Program-made: the position numbers and the translations under genes | The notes under the pieces: generated by a model | Seen by the model: only the letters and a program-made list of their open reading frames with translations | The model's database searches: none | What the model was told of the DNA's origin: nothing | From: Rhea pennata | Lineage: Eukaryota; Chordata; Aves; Rheiformes; Rheidae | Direction: 5' to 3' | Length of the DNA stretch: 64,000 nucleotides | Assembly (NCBI RefSeq): GCF_028389875.1 | Contig: NC_084665.1 | Location: 3,100,001-3,164,000 of the forward strand | In this document: positions 1 through 14,094 of the stretch, piece by piece | Numbering within the stretch: the stretch's first letter is position 1 | Layout of the letters: every line of letters begins with the position of its first letter

Positions 1-927
1 GGTGCAGCTCTTGCATAATGCATATATTTCGAGGTGAATTTTACTATGCAGAAAAATAAAGGATGGTGCAAGCATGAGGCAGGTTTTTTTTGCCTTCTGG
101 AAGTTGTCTGAACCATCCATACTGAGCAAGGAAATTGTTTTCTGGACCTTGCAGTAAATTAAACCTTTGTGCAGAAGGTACAACTAAAGCCATATTTTTA
201 GTAGAAATCAGTGTAAACTGAAGTAATTTAACTGAATTTGGGTTTCTGCATTTCAAGTTGGCAGGTTTTATTTACATAAAATAGATTAGGTAGATTCTTG
301 GCTGTCCCACAACCTTGTCACATATACTCAGTAAAACAAGCTTAAAATTCGACTGAATCACGAAAGTTGTAATTTTGCACTCAGGTGTTGCCGTCTGCTG
401 ATTTGACCGAACCGTGGTGCTTCAGAACATGTTGTAGTTCCACAGGATTTAGTTTAGAGGCAGTGCCAGTTTAAACAGTTCCCACAGCCCTGCAGTGGAC
501 AGCACATAGTAGAACCAAGAGACACTGCTTCAAAGGTACCACTCTACCACAGAGATATGAAACTTGAGCCAGAGTGAAATTAGGACAAGTGCTTGCTGTT
601 GTTGTATCTTACAAACTAAAATTATAGGTAGGACAGTTGAGACTTGGAGCTTTTCCTTTCTTAAAATCTTTATGCATCTTTTGAGCCTCTCAGTAAGCGT
701 GCCAACTATCCTGTAGGCATTTGTCCATTAAAAATTGATTTGAATTGGCACATTTATTTGAGATGAGAGACTGATGCTCTAGGTAGTGATCTGCCTTGTC
801 TTCTAAACTATGAAATGCCTAGATTTTTGTAAAGAATTTTGTAACTCATACGTGTTTGGACATGTCCCAGGAACATAGTCGGTTCTGTACAGCTCATATT
901 GGTCTTTGCTTGTGTTAACTTTTACAG
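1..927 (+). other. POLR1B: Intron of POLR1B (5' part of the gene lies outside the window)
   Basis: The first recognisable coding exon of POLR1B begins at 928 after a good acceptor (TTTTACAG). The exons for roughly the first 210 residues must lie left of position 1. Nothing else recognisable is seen here; short open frames on both strands resemble no known protein. Confidence 0.8.
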
Positions 928-3900
928 GAGTAGTGCTGCACTGTGTTAAGGATGAGCACACTGCAATAAATATGAACCTTCACTATTTGGAAAACGGTTG
1001 TGTGATGGTGAACTTCATTTTTCAGAAAGAGTTGTTCTTCCTTCCGTTGGGGTTTGCTCTGAAGGTAAACAGATTATGCTTGTGCTTTCTACGTTGAACA
1101 AAGATAGAAGTTTTACTAAAGATCTATTTTCTGAGTAGTTACTTGAACTAATTTCTACATGAGGTATTTTCAGTCATCCTTCCTATCTTGGCTGAAGAAC
1201 TAGAGTCCAAACCAAGCCTACACATATGATTTAACACACAGTTGCAGCAGAGGAAATGTGTAGAGTGTAAAGAGGGATGAGTTATGTAAAGGTTTCATGG
1301 TTTCTGGCTACTAAATGCTCTATAAGAGTAGCTCTTAGAAGAGCTTAGGATTTTCCACGTGATGTAAAAGACTTCAAAATCCCCCTCCCCCCTTTTTTTC
1401 CTCCTTAAAAAGAATGTCTTATGCAGAATAAGGAACAGTTCAGTTGATCACTGTTGTGGCTGAAGTGTTCAGTGAATGAACAGCGTTAATCAGTTCAGTC
1501 AGGTTGTCCCATCTAAATGTGAATTGGTGAACTGGCTCCTCTTTTGAGGAAAAAAATAATAATAAAAAAATCATGTTGGAACTGTAAGCAATTAAGAATT
1601 GGGAGACAAAAAAAACCAAAAGGATCTATTGACCCCAGCCAAGTCTTCAAATTTCTGTCTTTCAAAAGCATGTTTTCTCTAGTAGCAGTGACAGGATACT
1701 CAAGCTATAAATTTTACCTGCAGCAGTTTCTGTAGATTTGCATCCTTATAAGATTTCCCCCCCCACCCCCCCCCTGCTTCAGTCTCAGTTCTGTTCTGGT
1801 TTCCTGTGGCCTGTCCAGCTCCCAGTGCAGCAACCTGGTTCTTCTCTGAGGCACCTGCTGTGCTTTTACTGTGGCTCTAACTCATTTCTCCCTGCTGTGT
1901 AATTATTCTAGTGCTTTCCCATGACAGAAGGCAGCATGTGCTGTGACTGGTTCTCAAGTTGTGCATATGATGATTATCAAGCAGCAGAACCAATAAGTAC
2001 TGAGCTTACTTTGCTGCCTTTGATTGTGATAAAGGAACCCGCCTGCAGGTCTCTTTTCATATGGCCTACAATTTTTCATTCCAAATCTTGACTCTTAATT
2101 AAATCTGACAGAGAAATAGTTTACTTAAAGATGAGTAAATCTTGTCAGTAGATACAGAAGTCATTAGTGGTTAATGTAGTTGCTTGCCCCTGATTTAAAG
2201 AAACAGTTAGGAAATTAATTGAGGAAAATGTTTCTCTCTGGGCTTTCAATAGGTTGGAAGCACATACGATCATCATCAGGGTATGTGTATCCCTGTGTTT
2301 CTCTTTAAGCAGTTCAGCCCCACAGTTTGCATGGTAGAAGGGTATTTCTAGAGGAGTGAACACCTAAATCAATGAGGTGGCCTGGTTCAGTTTCTTTATT
2401 TTAGGGCCAGATATTGCTGCAACTGTTCTGTTTCCTGATCTGATACATTTCTGTCTTTCAGGCACTAGTTAATTTCTCAGACTACCAGATATTTGAGGAG
2501 CTGGTCAAGGAGAATGAAGGTGACACCTTTTATGTGAACTGCATTGCTGAAATGATGAGAGCAGTAGTGGATGCGGGCTGCTTTACACAGCAGAATGTCC
2601 TTGAATACCTGGGAAAGAGCTTCAGAGTAAAACTTAACCTTCCTGAGTGGTACAGCAACAAAGAGGCTGCCGATTTCATTTTGAAGTGTGTATGCATTTA
2701 GGAGCGTGTGATTTCAGTTTTATTAAGACTGTAGACAACTTCAAGAAAACTGCCATATAGTGTGACACTGTATTTGTTACGGTTTTCACATGCGCTTATA
2801 AAATGACAGGCAGTGGCCAGTTTTTTTTAAGGCTTCGTGATATTAATGATAATCTGTATTTGTGATATTCAGAAGTATGAATTTCTACAGATTGAGACAA
2901 GCATCCACAAAATGGATCTACCTGGTTTCAGGAGACCATACCCTTTCTTATTTACACAATTTTATGGTGTCTTTAATGAAAACCATAAATATTTCAGATT
3001 AAGGAACAGAAGAGTAGTCAGAACTGTGTCTGTGACTGCTCAAGGCTCAGTGTTGAAAGGAGATACCGGAGTTTGTGGCACTTCATGTCAGCTGTTTTGT
3101 GCAGTCATTGGCCACTATTAGGAGAATTACGTTTATTTTTTAAAATAGTAGAAATAAGATGATGTTTTAAAATCTCATTTCTTTCATAGAATGATCTAGG
3201 TAGGAATGGAAAGGCTAACTTTGAAGCTGTTAGTGTGACAAGTGTTCAGCAAAATCATATTTTTTTTCAGGTGAAGTATGTGTTTGCTCTTTGACAGGTT
3301 AGTAAGCTTTTAAAAAGGATCATTTGTGATTCAGAAGTCTTTGAGTATTTGTAAATAGAGAGTGGTCAGATGGCTGGAAATACCAAGGCAGCCTGCAGCT
3401 GCTTCAGAAGGACACTTAAATATTATTATGTCTTGGAAAGCAAGTCTGGAGTTGATCTACTTTAGTGGCTATTAGGAATGACCTACATTTTGCTTGCACT
3501 AGAATGTTACTCAGTCCGTAGCTTTCCATGCATGCGTTAATAGTGATGGAGGTTTGAACAACTTGTTGCAGGACACTGATAGTGATAGCAGAAATTTTTG
3601 TGATTTGTTTAGTTTCCAGCTCATGGTTGGTGGGTTTTTTTTGTTTTGTTTTGAGGGGTAGGGAGGGAAAATATGTACGTGGACATGCGGACATATACGA
3701 ATGGTGTCACACACGCTGTCAAATTAAGTACAAAACTCACCTCTTGAGTGGGCCTGATTCACATATCTGCCTGCATAAACTGTGTACATGTGAAGGCGTC
3801 TGATGTCTAAAATTAGCCTTCCCTGAAGTTCACGTAATCAGTCAGGTGTATTCTTGATAAAACTAGCCTCATGTAACAACAAGATGGCCATTTCTCAAAT

Positions 3901-6900
3901 CAAACTCTGTTTTCTCTTGAAATTTTCACATAGTATTAAGGATAACTGGGAAAGCTTGTGTCTTGTTTTGTTTTTTAGCTAAAGAATTTGGCGTGAGATT
4001 ATTTAGGGCAAGCTTGAAAAACAGCTGATGTGAAAAAATGGTGTTAATTTTCCTTTTTTTCCTCTCTCTCTCTCTCTTCCTCCAGCAAGTGTATCTGCAT
4101 ACACTTGACAAACAGAACTGAAAAGTTCTACCTGCTTTGTATGATGACTCGGAAGCTGTATGCCTTTGCCAAAGGGAAGTGTATGGAAGATAATCCAGAC
4201 AGTCTGATGAATCAAGAAGTGCTTACCCCAGGACAGCTTTTCCTTATGTTCTTAAAGGTAAAATCTTGAGGGATTCAAACCAGACAACCCAGTGGTCATC
4301 CAGTCCAGCCTAAACTCTGACTGTGGGGATAGGAGAAGTGCAGGAGCCAGAAAGGAGAGCTGGGAGCCTGGTATGCCAAAAACACTGCAAGCACACTGGA
4401 TCAAGTGCGATGAAGCAGTGTAGCCAAGGACAAGCTTGCCTGTTGCGATAATGCAATAGCATGCTAAATTTGCTGAAGAAAAGCCCATGCAAATCCTGGA
4501 AAAAAAAGCTTCAGAGCCTTCTGGAGCAAATGAAAGTGCCCTATACAGAGTGGGAGTCTAGGAGAGGAGGAATACCTGCACCTCTGAGCTTTGAAGAGGG
4601 TTTGGGAACAGCATACTTCTGTTGCATCAAGTGATATGTTAGTGGTAAAGCAATCAGATATGCCTCATTGTGGGGCTGCTGTTTCACATGGTAAATGTGC
4701 GAGACAGTACTCTGCCCCTTTCTCTCCAAAATGGTGATTCATTTTCTCCTCCTCTCCCCCTCCTCCTAGCATGCTTTTGACTTTAACAATTTTTTATTCA
4801 AGAAAATTCTGTTGTATTATTGACTATGTAAAAATGCAGCTTCTCAATCTATTCCAGTTCAATATTCAGTTTATTTGGGGGATGAGGAGGGTTCATTTTA
4901 GGATGCCAGTTGGAAAGAATTCCTGTTCAGGAAAAGCTTGAGTAAACCATGAAAATCATTGTGAAGTAGTAATCATCCCCAAGTAAAGATATTTCCCTGA
5001 ATTGCCAGCTAACTCATTCTTAACTATATTTTTCACCCTTTTAGCTAAAATCTTCTCTAGCATTGTTTCGTTGAAAGACTAATAAAACTTCTCTACTACA
5101 TGAGGTTTGTCTGTCGCTTAGAAATAAAATGAAATCTGTGTTCTGTGAAGCATTTTAGTGCTATATGGAACTGCCACCAGAAGACAGGAAAGGTCGGGTG
5201 GGCATTTTGCTGGTGGATCTATGTTAGCATGATACCATGAATGTTCTGGTAGGATGAAGGCCGTGTAGGAAATAAGTCTGCAAAAACTACTAAATCACTA
5301 GAAACTGTCCATCCTGTTGATTTCAAAGGATTTCTGTTCTACAGTAAACTTAACCTTGCACATGACGAATGTGAAGTTCAAATTTGATCCTTTATTTTCC
5401 TATTTTAAATGTAAATCTCTCATCCCTAAACTGTAGGAGAGGCTTGAAGGCTGGTTGCATTCTGTTAAATTTGTTTTGGAGAAGAGAACAGAAAAGGCAG
5501 ACATCAGTATAAACTCAGACAGCTTAATGAAGGCATTCGGACTGGCAACAGACTTTACCAAGCCATTTGAATATCTGCTTGCGACTGGTAACCTGCGATC
5601 TAAAACCGGTAAATCTTTAAGCTCAGGAAGCCTGCTTTTTTTTTTTTTCTTTCTTTCTTTTTTTGGTTACAAAGTAGAATGAGAAAAGTACAGAAAACTG
5701 AACTCTTAACTGAAAATAACTACTTATGTGCAGGCATTGTATTCTGTAAATGAATTTATGAAGACAATGGTTTGGGGAAGGGGATAGTTGAGGGAAAAAG
5801 GTGAGATTTTTCCACAAACATAGATTTCATGCATGGTACAATGTAATATTTCATATTAAAATTGTGACTCTACCCAGATAAATAACTGAACCTAAATTTA
5901 TCAACAGCCAAAGCAGCAGCTGTGTTTTCATTTGTTCTCCCAAAGATTATTTCTTCTTCTTAGAAGATGCAGCTTAAGACAGAGGTGGCCTTTGTTTCTC
6001 AGGACTGCACTGTCAGCCATGTGAGCTTGAACGGAGAGAAACTGCTTCATTTAAACTGTGTATTTCAGACTACATGGTGCTTCCCTGAGCTATCTAGAGT
6101 GATGATGATGATGAAATCGAGTGTTCACTAGAAACACTCGTTTGACTCTCAAAGTTCACGAAAATGTCTTTGATACCAGGTACAAGTCCTCAGGTTGTTT
6201 CATTGAACAAATGGGAGTGACTTGATTGTTTCTAAAAGGAAATGGATTTTAAGCAACAGCTTGGAATTTAAAGTCTTGGTCACTGTAGTTCACTGAGTTG
6301 CTTCAATACATGTGTGCCTTACAGTGGGCTCCTGTGTGAGCATCTTTAGGTCTTCTTAGTGAAAAATGTTAAAATGACTTGTAATAATATACTTACCATG
6401 TCAAAGCTGGATGATATGCTGACATAAGTCTCGTTTTTTTTTTTTTCTTAAGGCCTAGGCATGCTGCAGGACACCGGTCTGTGTGTGGTGGGAGACAAGC
6501 TGAATTTTGTTCGCTACCTTTCCCACTTCCGCTGTATACACAGGGGGTCAGCGTTTTCCCAGATGAGAACTACGACTGTACGCAAACTTCTGCCTGAATC
6601 CTGGGGGTTCCTGTGCCCTGTGGACACCCCAGATGGAGAGCCCTGTGGTCTGATGAACCACATGACGGCTGTGTGCGAAATAGTGACAGAGATGGTGTCT
6701 GTGACAGACCTTCCACCTTTGATATGTTCCCTAGGTACATTTTACTGACTTGATCATTTCATGAAGCAATCTTCCTTTTTAACTTTCTGTCCTATAAACT
6801 TGTTTTCTGGGAAATGTTCTACAGGAACCATCACTGTAAATTAGTAAAATCAGAAAGTGAAATCAAGGTAAACCTGCTTTTGTTGTGCTTCTGTTTAATG

Positions 6901-9900
6901 GCAAGTAGCATATTGCTTATATAAGTGTTAAAACCTTTTAGAGAATGTGATGTTCATAGTAAACATGCCTCTAAGCTGTATCCTGCAGAGTGAAATGTTC
7001 ACAGAAACCCCAGGAAGGGCACAGTATAAGCTCTAAGAAAATGGATGAAGCAGTGACTTTTTTAATGTTGCTGGTGACTACTAAATTAAATCACAAAACT
7101 TAGGATGGCACTCCCCCTGCCCCTTACTTTTTTGAAAGAAATAGTCTGACTACACAACAATGGGAATTACAAATTATTTGTATGTCTGATGTTTTCCATT
7201 AAGTAATCCTCAGCTTTGCTGATTTTTTTTTTTTCTTAACAGTGGTCTAAATTGTTTTTAATGTCTTGAAATGCTTTTTGATGTGAATTGAGGCTTCCTG
7301 CAGAAATTACTTCCATGTTTCATTTGCTTTTTGGCTGTTCCTTCTGCCATTCCCCTTATCTCACAGGTGTCACTCCCATTGATGGGACTCCAAGCAGGCC
7401 TTATGCAGAGTGTTACAGAGTTGTGTTGGACGGTTCTGTGGTGGGCTGGGTGGAGCAGGAGCTGGCTCCGCAGATTGCAGAAACTCTCCGGCGTTTCAAG
7501 GTAGACTTGTTTAAAATGTGATGTAGCTGAACAGTCTTAATATATACTGGTCACAAATATTCACGTTTAGAACTTTTCTTGATTCCTTTTTTTTCCCACT
7601 TTTTATTTTTTAAGTTCCGTTCATGATTTATTTTTTCACCTGACCCTATAAGTTATGCTTGGTTGGATGGTATTATTGGATTGGGCTTTTCAGTTTTTTA
7701 TATCCATATGTTTGGTCTCAGTTTGTGAAGCAGTTGCTATTAGAAGTACCTGACTTCTTAAAAAAAAAAAAAAAAGAAAGAAAGAAAAAAAAGAAAAGAA
7801 AGAAATATTCTGTCATCTTTTTGGTAGAAATCTTTCTAGAAATATTTTTTTAAATCTATTCTCCATTTTATATGAGTAGCGGCATTTGTAATTGGTATTT
7901 TCACCGTGGGAGTAAACTAGGCTGTTGAATGGAGATTAACTAAAACAGTGTAGATCTGCGTTTCTAAATGGGTATTTCTTTGTGTGAACAGATAACACAA
8001 GAGAAGAGATTTCCTGCACGGGCAGAAGTGGTCCTTATCCCCATGACAGGAAAACCTAGTCTATACCCTGGGTTGTTCATTTTTACTACTCCTTGCCGGA
8101 TGGTGCGGCCTGTCAGAAATCTGTTCTATGGAAGGAAAGAATGGATTGGTACCCTGGAACAGGTAGGTTGTGAGTGTTTCCTTTACGAAGTGCAGTCTAT
8201 TACAGAAGTATCCTACATCAAAAGTAGAATTTTCCAAAATACTTGTGAAAGGAGCTGGGAACAGGACATGCAAAACTGAGTCGAAGAGCTAGAATAGGTG
8301 GCAAAAGGGTTTTCTGATACCTTGCTGATTCGTTTTTTGTACATTTGGTATGCGTGAACTGTAGGTGTCTTTTGGATTGGTGTCAAGTGTGTAGCATCTC
8401 ATCTTGCGTTACATCTTGTTCTCCAGATTCCCCATAGCCAGCCTAGCAGTTGCTTGCCTGTGGGTTTCATAATTCAGAATGGTTAGACAGGAAGGGCAAT
8501 GTGTTCTAGAAGTTTCCTATTTCAGAATTACTTTCCTGTACTCAGTCTGTGATATGATGGGTAGTTTGACAGTGCCTGATATTTCTCTTGCCTGCTAATA
8601 CGCTAAGGTGCAGACAACCACCCCAGCTAAAACCAAGCATGACGTGAGGGGCAGCTTTATTTTGCTTTCTTCCCTTTAAAAGAGCAAAGCAAATGGGGCA
8701 GTGTCTGTTTTAATTCTTGCAGATCTCCATGAACATTGCCACCCTGGAGTCAGAGGTTGTGCCTGGAGTGACTACTCACCAGGAGCTCTTCCCTCACAGC
8801 ATCCTGAGTGTGGTGGCCAACCTCATCCCCTTCTCCGATCACAACCAAAGTCCGCGAAACATGTACCAGTGCCAGATGGGTAAGTTCTGTAATAGCTAAT
8901 GCAGGCAAGCAGTGAGGGAAGGAATCTCTCCTGTGTCTGTTTCAGTGCGTCTCCCTACACTCCTAAATAACAGCCCTTCCCAGCAGTCGTCTCAAAGTAA
9001 ATTAAATCAAGTTTATCATCCTAGCAGTCTTCTGATGGGCAATTCTAAGCTGTTGCACTGATGTTGGGGGGGAGGGGGAGTTGGTTCAAGGTGGTTGACC
9101 ACACAGACAAGGAGGGGGCACCACCACCCTGTACAGACCGGTGGTGTTAGTATCTGGTAACTGTACTGCCAACAGTCCTGTTATCCCCATGAGTGAGACA
9201 GGTTGACCTGTTTCTGACTGGTTGCTGGAGTTGATGCTCTGTGGTAGTGTGGGACTTCTTTACTGTCCATTTTCAGCGAATGACTGTGCTATCTCAACTG
9301 CAGCTTTTGAGAGGACAATTTTTAAACATCTGTTGCAGATACTAATACAACAGTCTGACAACAGATACTTTCTCTGCTATCTGATAAGTACTTAAATCAG
9401 CTTATTTGATTGTCTGAAGGAAGCTGGGTAGAGTGCCTAGATGGAGTTTCAGTCAGCTAAGTTGCATGTGATGTGCAAGATATTTATTTTAAAAAAAAAA
9501 GGTAGGCTACGAGAAGAGTGTAGGTTGAACTGTGGGAGAGCAGCTCTTGCTGTCTCCATGGTGTTGCTAACATACTGCATTTCTGGCAGAACATTATCAG
9601 AAAAGTGGCCTTGAAACACTACCACTTTCCTCTTTTTTCCTGTAAGTAGCAACGTGAATATGTTCAAAATTTGTTTTCCCTGCCAGTGTATTTATACTGG
9701 CAGTAACAAATGCTCTTTGGACTGAGAACACATGAAGTATGTTTCACTATGTGAAACTTTAAACAAACCTCATTTAGGGATTTGGGGGATTTAGAAATTT
9801 TCAGTAAAGAGCACAGAACTGCAAGTATTCTGTATTTAATACTGTGAAGGAAACTGAATATTGTTGTTCACAGAAACAGTTTTGTAGCAGGACATAGGGC

Positions 9901-12378
9901 AATTGTTAAATTCCAAGGATTTTAAGGGTTGATAATCCCTCTTAAACTATTAGTACTTCCAGTTTTGTTCTTAACAGGATACCTGGAGGATGAATCATTG
10001 ATTAACTTTGAGTGAATCCTGAGTAAGTCCAGCTTGCTTGCTTGCTTTATAGGAAAGCAAACCATGGGGTTTCCAGTTTATAACTACAAGGACCGCTCAG
10101 ATAACAAGCTGTACCACCTTCATACCCCCCAGAGCCCCCTGGTGAGGCCCAGCATGTATGATTACTATGATATGGACAGCTATCCGATTGGTACCAATTC
10201 AATTGTGGCTGTCATCTCCTACAGTGGCTACGACATGGAGGATGCTATGGTAAGGCACCCACAGGAGAAACCGAGTCGTGCTGTTATGTAGAGCAATTAG
10301 GTGTGGGAGACTATGAAGAAGGGCAGTATCTAGCTTGAGAGCCTATTTCCGCTAGTCCACACACTCCATTAAGGCAGATAAATGAATGTAACTATTAATT
10401 GTCTGCCGCAGGCAGTGCTTTCAGGTACTAAGAGCAGAGCAGAGCTCCTTCATGCATGGCAGTAGGTTTCCAGAATTGGAGAAAAAATAGGAGTTTCAGG
10501 AAATTGTATGGGTCTGTAAGGAATGCTGACTTGCTGGGAGGTTTAGTTTAGGAAGATGATGTTACAAAAGTGTCAGATCAGAAGGGAAATCACTTCTTTG
10601 CTGAAGTTATTAGCAAGTCTTTAACACACCTTTTTGTCTCTCTGCTTTTTAGATTGTGAACAAATCTTCTTGGGAGAGAGGGTTTGCCTATGGAAGCGTT
10701 ATCAAAGTGGAGAGCATTGACCTTTCCCTTAGAGCCAACAGGGGAGGCGACACCTTAGTATTTGGTATCAAGCCTGGTGACGCGAACCTTACAGAGAAGT
10801 TAGATGCTGATGGACTACCTTTTGTCGGCTCCATCCTGCAGCCAGGGGATCCGTTCTACAGCTTCATGAACCTCAGCACAGGGGAGACCTTCACCGTGTA
10901 CTATCAGTAAGTTTAGCTTGCTCTGCCTGGCTCCAAACAGGTGATTGTGAACAGTCTGGTAGTAGTTGGCCCTGATGAGCTTCTCTGTCCCCAGAGATTT
11001 GCTAAGAAACATTGTAAGCAGAGTTGTTACAGGATTTGGGGGTCAAAGCATTTTTATTAGTGTTGCAATGTCTAACACATTGGGGCAGAACGGGGAGCCT
11101 TCCTTGAAATAAATGGGCATCAAGATTCAGCTTGTCGGATCAGGTACTGTACAGATATACTAGGTTTTAAGTTTTTTTTTTTGATTGTGGATGACGTGTT
11201 ATTTGATCCCCTGAAAGTTATAGCTCTGCTTTATAGCTCTGCTTCTAGTATTAGAAACAGCAAACCAAGGTACTTGCATGATGCCTGTGTTTTGCTTTCT
11301 GGCTCTGATTCTTTTAGCAATCTGATTTCCCTCACTACTTAATGGTATTTTTCAAGCACTGCATTGATCCCCAGCAGTCCCAAGCCATTTTATGCGACTT
11401 ACAAAGCAGTTTTGGTTTCCTTCGATTCCTTTTCCTATCTAAAAATTGTTAGCTCACCTGACGCTTTTGCTGTGATTCTTTCCCCACCCGCACAGGAATA
11501 AAGAAATCGGCATTGTAGACAACATCAGGCTGTGCAGTAATGACCGTGGCACTGGCAAATTCAAGAAGGCTTGCATCACTGTCAGAGTTCCCCGAAATCC
11601 AACTGTGGGAGACAAGTTTGCCAGCCGCCATGGACAGAAAGGCATCCTAAGCCAGCTCTGGCCAGTTGAGGACATGCCGTTCACGGAGAACGGGATGGTT
11701 CCAGACATCCTCTTCAACCCTCACGGGTTTCCCTCCCGTATGACCATTGGGATGTTAATCGAGAGCATGGCAGGGAAGTCCGCAGCGCTGCATGGGGTCT
11801 GCTATGACGCCACTCCCTTCACCTTCACAGAGAAGAACTCCGCTCTGAAATACTTCGGTGAGACATTACTGGCTGCAGGTTATAACTTCTTTGGGACTGA
11901 GAAGATGTACAGCGGAGTCAGCGGCCTGGAGCTGGAGGCAGAGATCTTTGTGGGAGTCGTGTACTACCAACGCCTGCGCCACATGGTCTCAGATAAATTC
12001 CAGGTGAGGACTACAGGGCCCCGAGACAGCGTCACCAACCAGCCTGTGAAGGGGAGGAATGTGGAAGGTGGCATTCGCTTTGGTGAGATGGAGCGTGACG
12101 CTTTGTTAGCTCACGGCACATCTTTCTTGCTGCAAGACCGCCTGTTCAACTGCTCCGATGGCTCCGTAGCCTATGTCTGCACAAGCTGTGGAAGTATGAC
12201 ATCCCCTCTGCTGGAGCAGCCTCCGCCTTCGTCCTCTGTGGCAAGCAACAGAAGATACTCGTGTTCTGTCTGCAGCGAGGCTGATGCCATCGAGGTCGTC
12301 CCTGTGCCGCACGTCTTCCGCTACTTTGTGGCCGAGTTGGCAGCCATGAACATAAAAACAACGCTCAACGTGGAGTAG
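928..12378 (+). CDS. POLR1B: DNA-directed RNA polymerase I subunit RPA2 (partial, 3' eleven coding exons)
   Basis: Second-largest catalytic subunit of RNA polymerase I, which transcribes rRNA genes in the nucleolus. Coding exons: 928-1064, 2462-2685, 4086-4257, 5437-5608, 6453-6734, 7367-7500, 7992-8162, 8723-8879, 10053-10249, 10653-10906, 11496-12378 (stop TAG). All are bounded by GT-AG and the phases add up to one open frame of 926 residues after a split first codon. The protein follows human POLR1B closely from about residue 210 to the end, without gaps of note. Visible landmarks are [11 protein letters not shown] in the hybrid-binding region, the beta-subunit signature [13 protein letters not shown] in the last exon, and a C-terminal zinc site with two CxxC pairs (CTSC and CSVC). 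The C-terminus [12 protein letters not shown] matches the family end. The N-terminal part is outside the window. No AATAAA was found in the 500 bases after the stop. Confidence 0.97.
7759..7806. repeat. A-rich simple repeat in a POLR1B intron
   Basis: An A run of about 15 followed by GAAA-type repeats, lying in the intron between the exons ending at 7500 and starting at 7992. No attached retroelement body is recognisable. Confidence 0.7.
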
Positions 12379-13698
12379 CTCCGTTGTCAGGCACAGTGAT
12401 TCCACTGCTGGCAGAGAGGGAGCGCCCGCTACACACATCCTGCGTTTTCTCCTTAAGGGTTTCAAGTGTTAAGTTGGTTCTCAGGTTCTTCAGACAGTTG
12501 TGAGATTAGTTTAATATTTGTATTGGGATGGGGCAATCTGCTAAGCTGCGTTGCAAAGAACTGCAGCGCTGTGGAAGTTCGTTTGCACTTGGTAAAGGAT
12601 CACTGGTTACTGGGATGTGGAGTATGGAAACCAAGTGGTACCGCTGCTCCCACGAGGCTGCTGGGTTGAAAGCAGTGGGGGTTCTCCATTCACTGGCTGC
12701 AGCTGTGAAGATGAACAGGTCGTAAAACAGCATGAAGTGAATGCTGGAAAGGAACCAAAGAAGATATTTTTGTTGCTTTTTAAATAGAGGGGGAAAAAAA
12801 ACTTTGCAAAACGTATGCCTTAATGATGGTTGCATGCTAAAGTGATTGGACCTGTTTTTCTTTTTTTGTTGTTGGTGGTTTTTTTTATTTCATTGCATAT
12901 GCCTTGAAACTCAAGAAGAAGGGTGCTCAGCTGCAGTGCCGAAAGTTGCAGCATCGAGGGTAAGACAAACCAAGATCATTGAGCCAAGGCTGTCCCAGGC
13001 GCATTTTGACACCATCAAGCTTAGCGTTGCACTGCTTTGCGGTCGTCGTCATGTCGGGCTGAAGAGGAAAGCAGGTGCCTTCTCAGCAGCTCTTGGGCGC
13101 CGCTCGCGCACCGGCGTCCATGCCCCAGGACAGGAAATCGCATCCAGCGGAAGCTTTGCCTTAATGCTCGGCGCGCGAGCGGGCCGTGGGGGCTGCCGGC
13201 CGGGGCTGGCAGCCTTGTTCCGCTCTCCCCGGCAGCACTCCTGGCTGCTGCCCCGTGCCTGCGGGCTTGGTGCAAGCGCGCGGAAGGGACGTTTTGTACC
13301 TCTTGTTCAGAGACGTTTTATATGTTTCTTAAAAAAAAATAACCCAAAAGCTGCGGTCGGAGCTGCGCCCGAAAGAGAGGGGCAAGGTGCCCCGGGGAAG
13401 GGGGCCGAGCGCAGGACTCAGCCGGGGGAAGCGGAGCCAGGCGCGGCTCCGGGGCGGCCTGGCGCGGCGCCGCCGCCACGCTCCCAGGGCTTGGCCGGCC
13501 GCGGCAGGCGGGAGGCGGTGGGGGCGGCCCGCGTGGGCGCCGCCTGGGGCCGCCGCACGCCCGGCGGCGCCCGCCCGCTCTGCACCAGCCGCAGCACCTC
13601 CGCCAGGGAGGCGGCGGGCGGCGGCGCCGGGCCGGAGGCTGCGGCCGGGGACTCCGGCTCCATGGCGGCGCGGTCGTGCCGCTGGGGCGGGGCGGGGC
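12379..13698 (+). other. POLR1B 3' UTR and start of a CpG-rich intergenic stretch
   Basis: The first several hundred bases are probably the POLR1B 3' UTR. From about 13,300 the sequence becomes very GC- and CpG-rich and merges into the island that covers PTCRA and the CNPY3 promoter. Long open frames across it on both strands come from base composition. No gene is recognisable. Confidence 0.6.
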
Positions 13699-14094
13699 GG
13701 TACCACTGGGGCGGGGGAGGCAGGGCCGTACCACTGGTTGAGGTGAACGGGCGGTACCATTGGTATTTGGGGGGGTGGGGACAGGGCGCTACCACTGGTA
13801 TTTGGGGGGGGACGGTACCACTGGTGTTTGGGGGAGACAGGATGGTACCACTAAAATGGGGGAGGGGTGGTGCCACTGGTGTTTGTGAGAGACAGGACGG
13901 TACCACTGGTGTTGGGGGAGGGGTGGTACCACTGGTGTTTGGGGGGCAGGACAGTACCACTGGTGTTTGGGGGAGACAGGACGGTACCACTGGTGTTTGG
14001 GGGAGGGCGGGTACCCCTGCTTTTGGGGGGCAGGGCGGTACCACTGGTGTTGGGGGAGGGCGGGTGCCCCTGCCTTTGTTGGGGGTCGGTACCG
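13699..14094. repeat. Minisatellite, 15 imperfect units based on GGTACCACTGG
   Basis: Units begin near 13699, 13727, 13752, 13779, 13813, 13843, 13870, 13899, 13925, 13953, 13983, 14010, 14037, 14063 and 14089, so the period is 25-34 bp. Each unit is GGTACCACTGG followed by a TGTTTGGGGG-like G-rich part. The last units degrade to GGTACCCCTG and GGTACCGCGG. The array ends 140 bp before the PTCRA start codon, so it lies in that gene's promoter region. The G-rich strand is the coding strand of the gene. Confidence 0.95.

Noticed and set aside
2681-2701. Read-through of the POLR1B exon into KCVCI-stop as an alternative C-terminus
   Set aside because: The same residues (CICIHL) are encoded at the start of the next exon at 4086, and the GTGTGT donor gives the correct phase. 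The apparent coding read-through is a coincidence of the donor sequence.
4258-4500. Possible CR1 3'-end fragment in a POLR1B intron (GGTCATCCAGTCCAGCC)
   Set aside because: Only about 20 bases resemble a CR1 tail; the rest does not align with anything I recognise.
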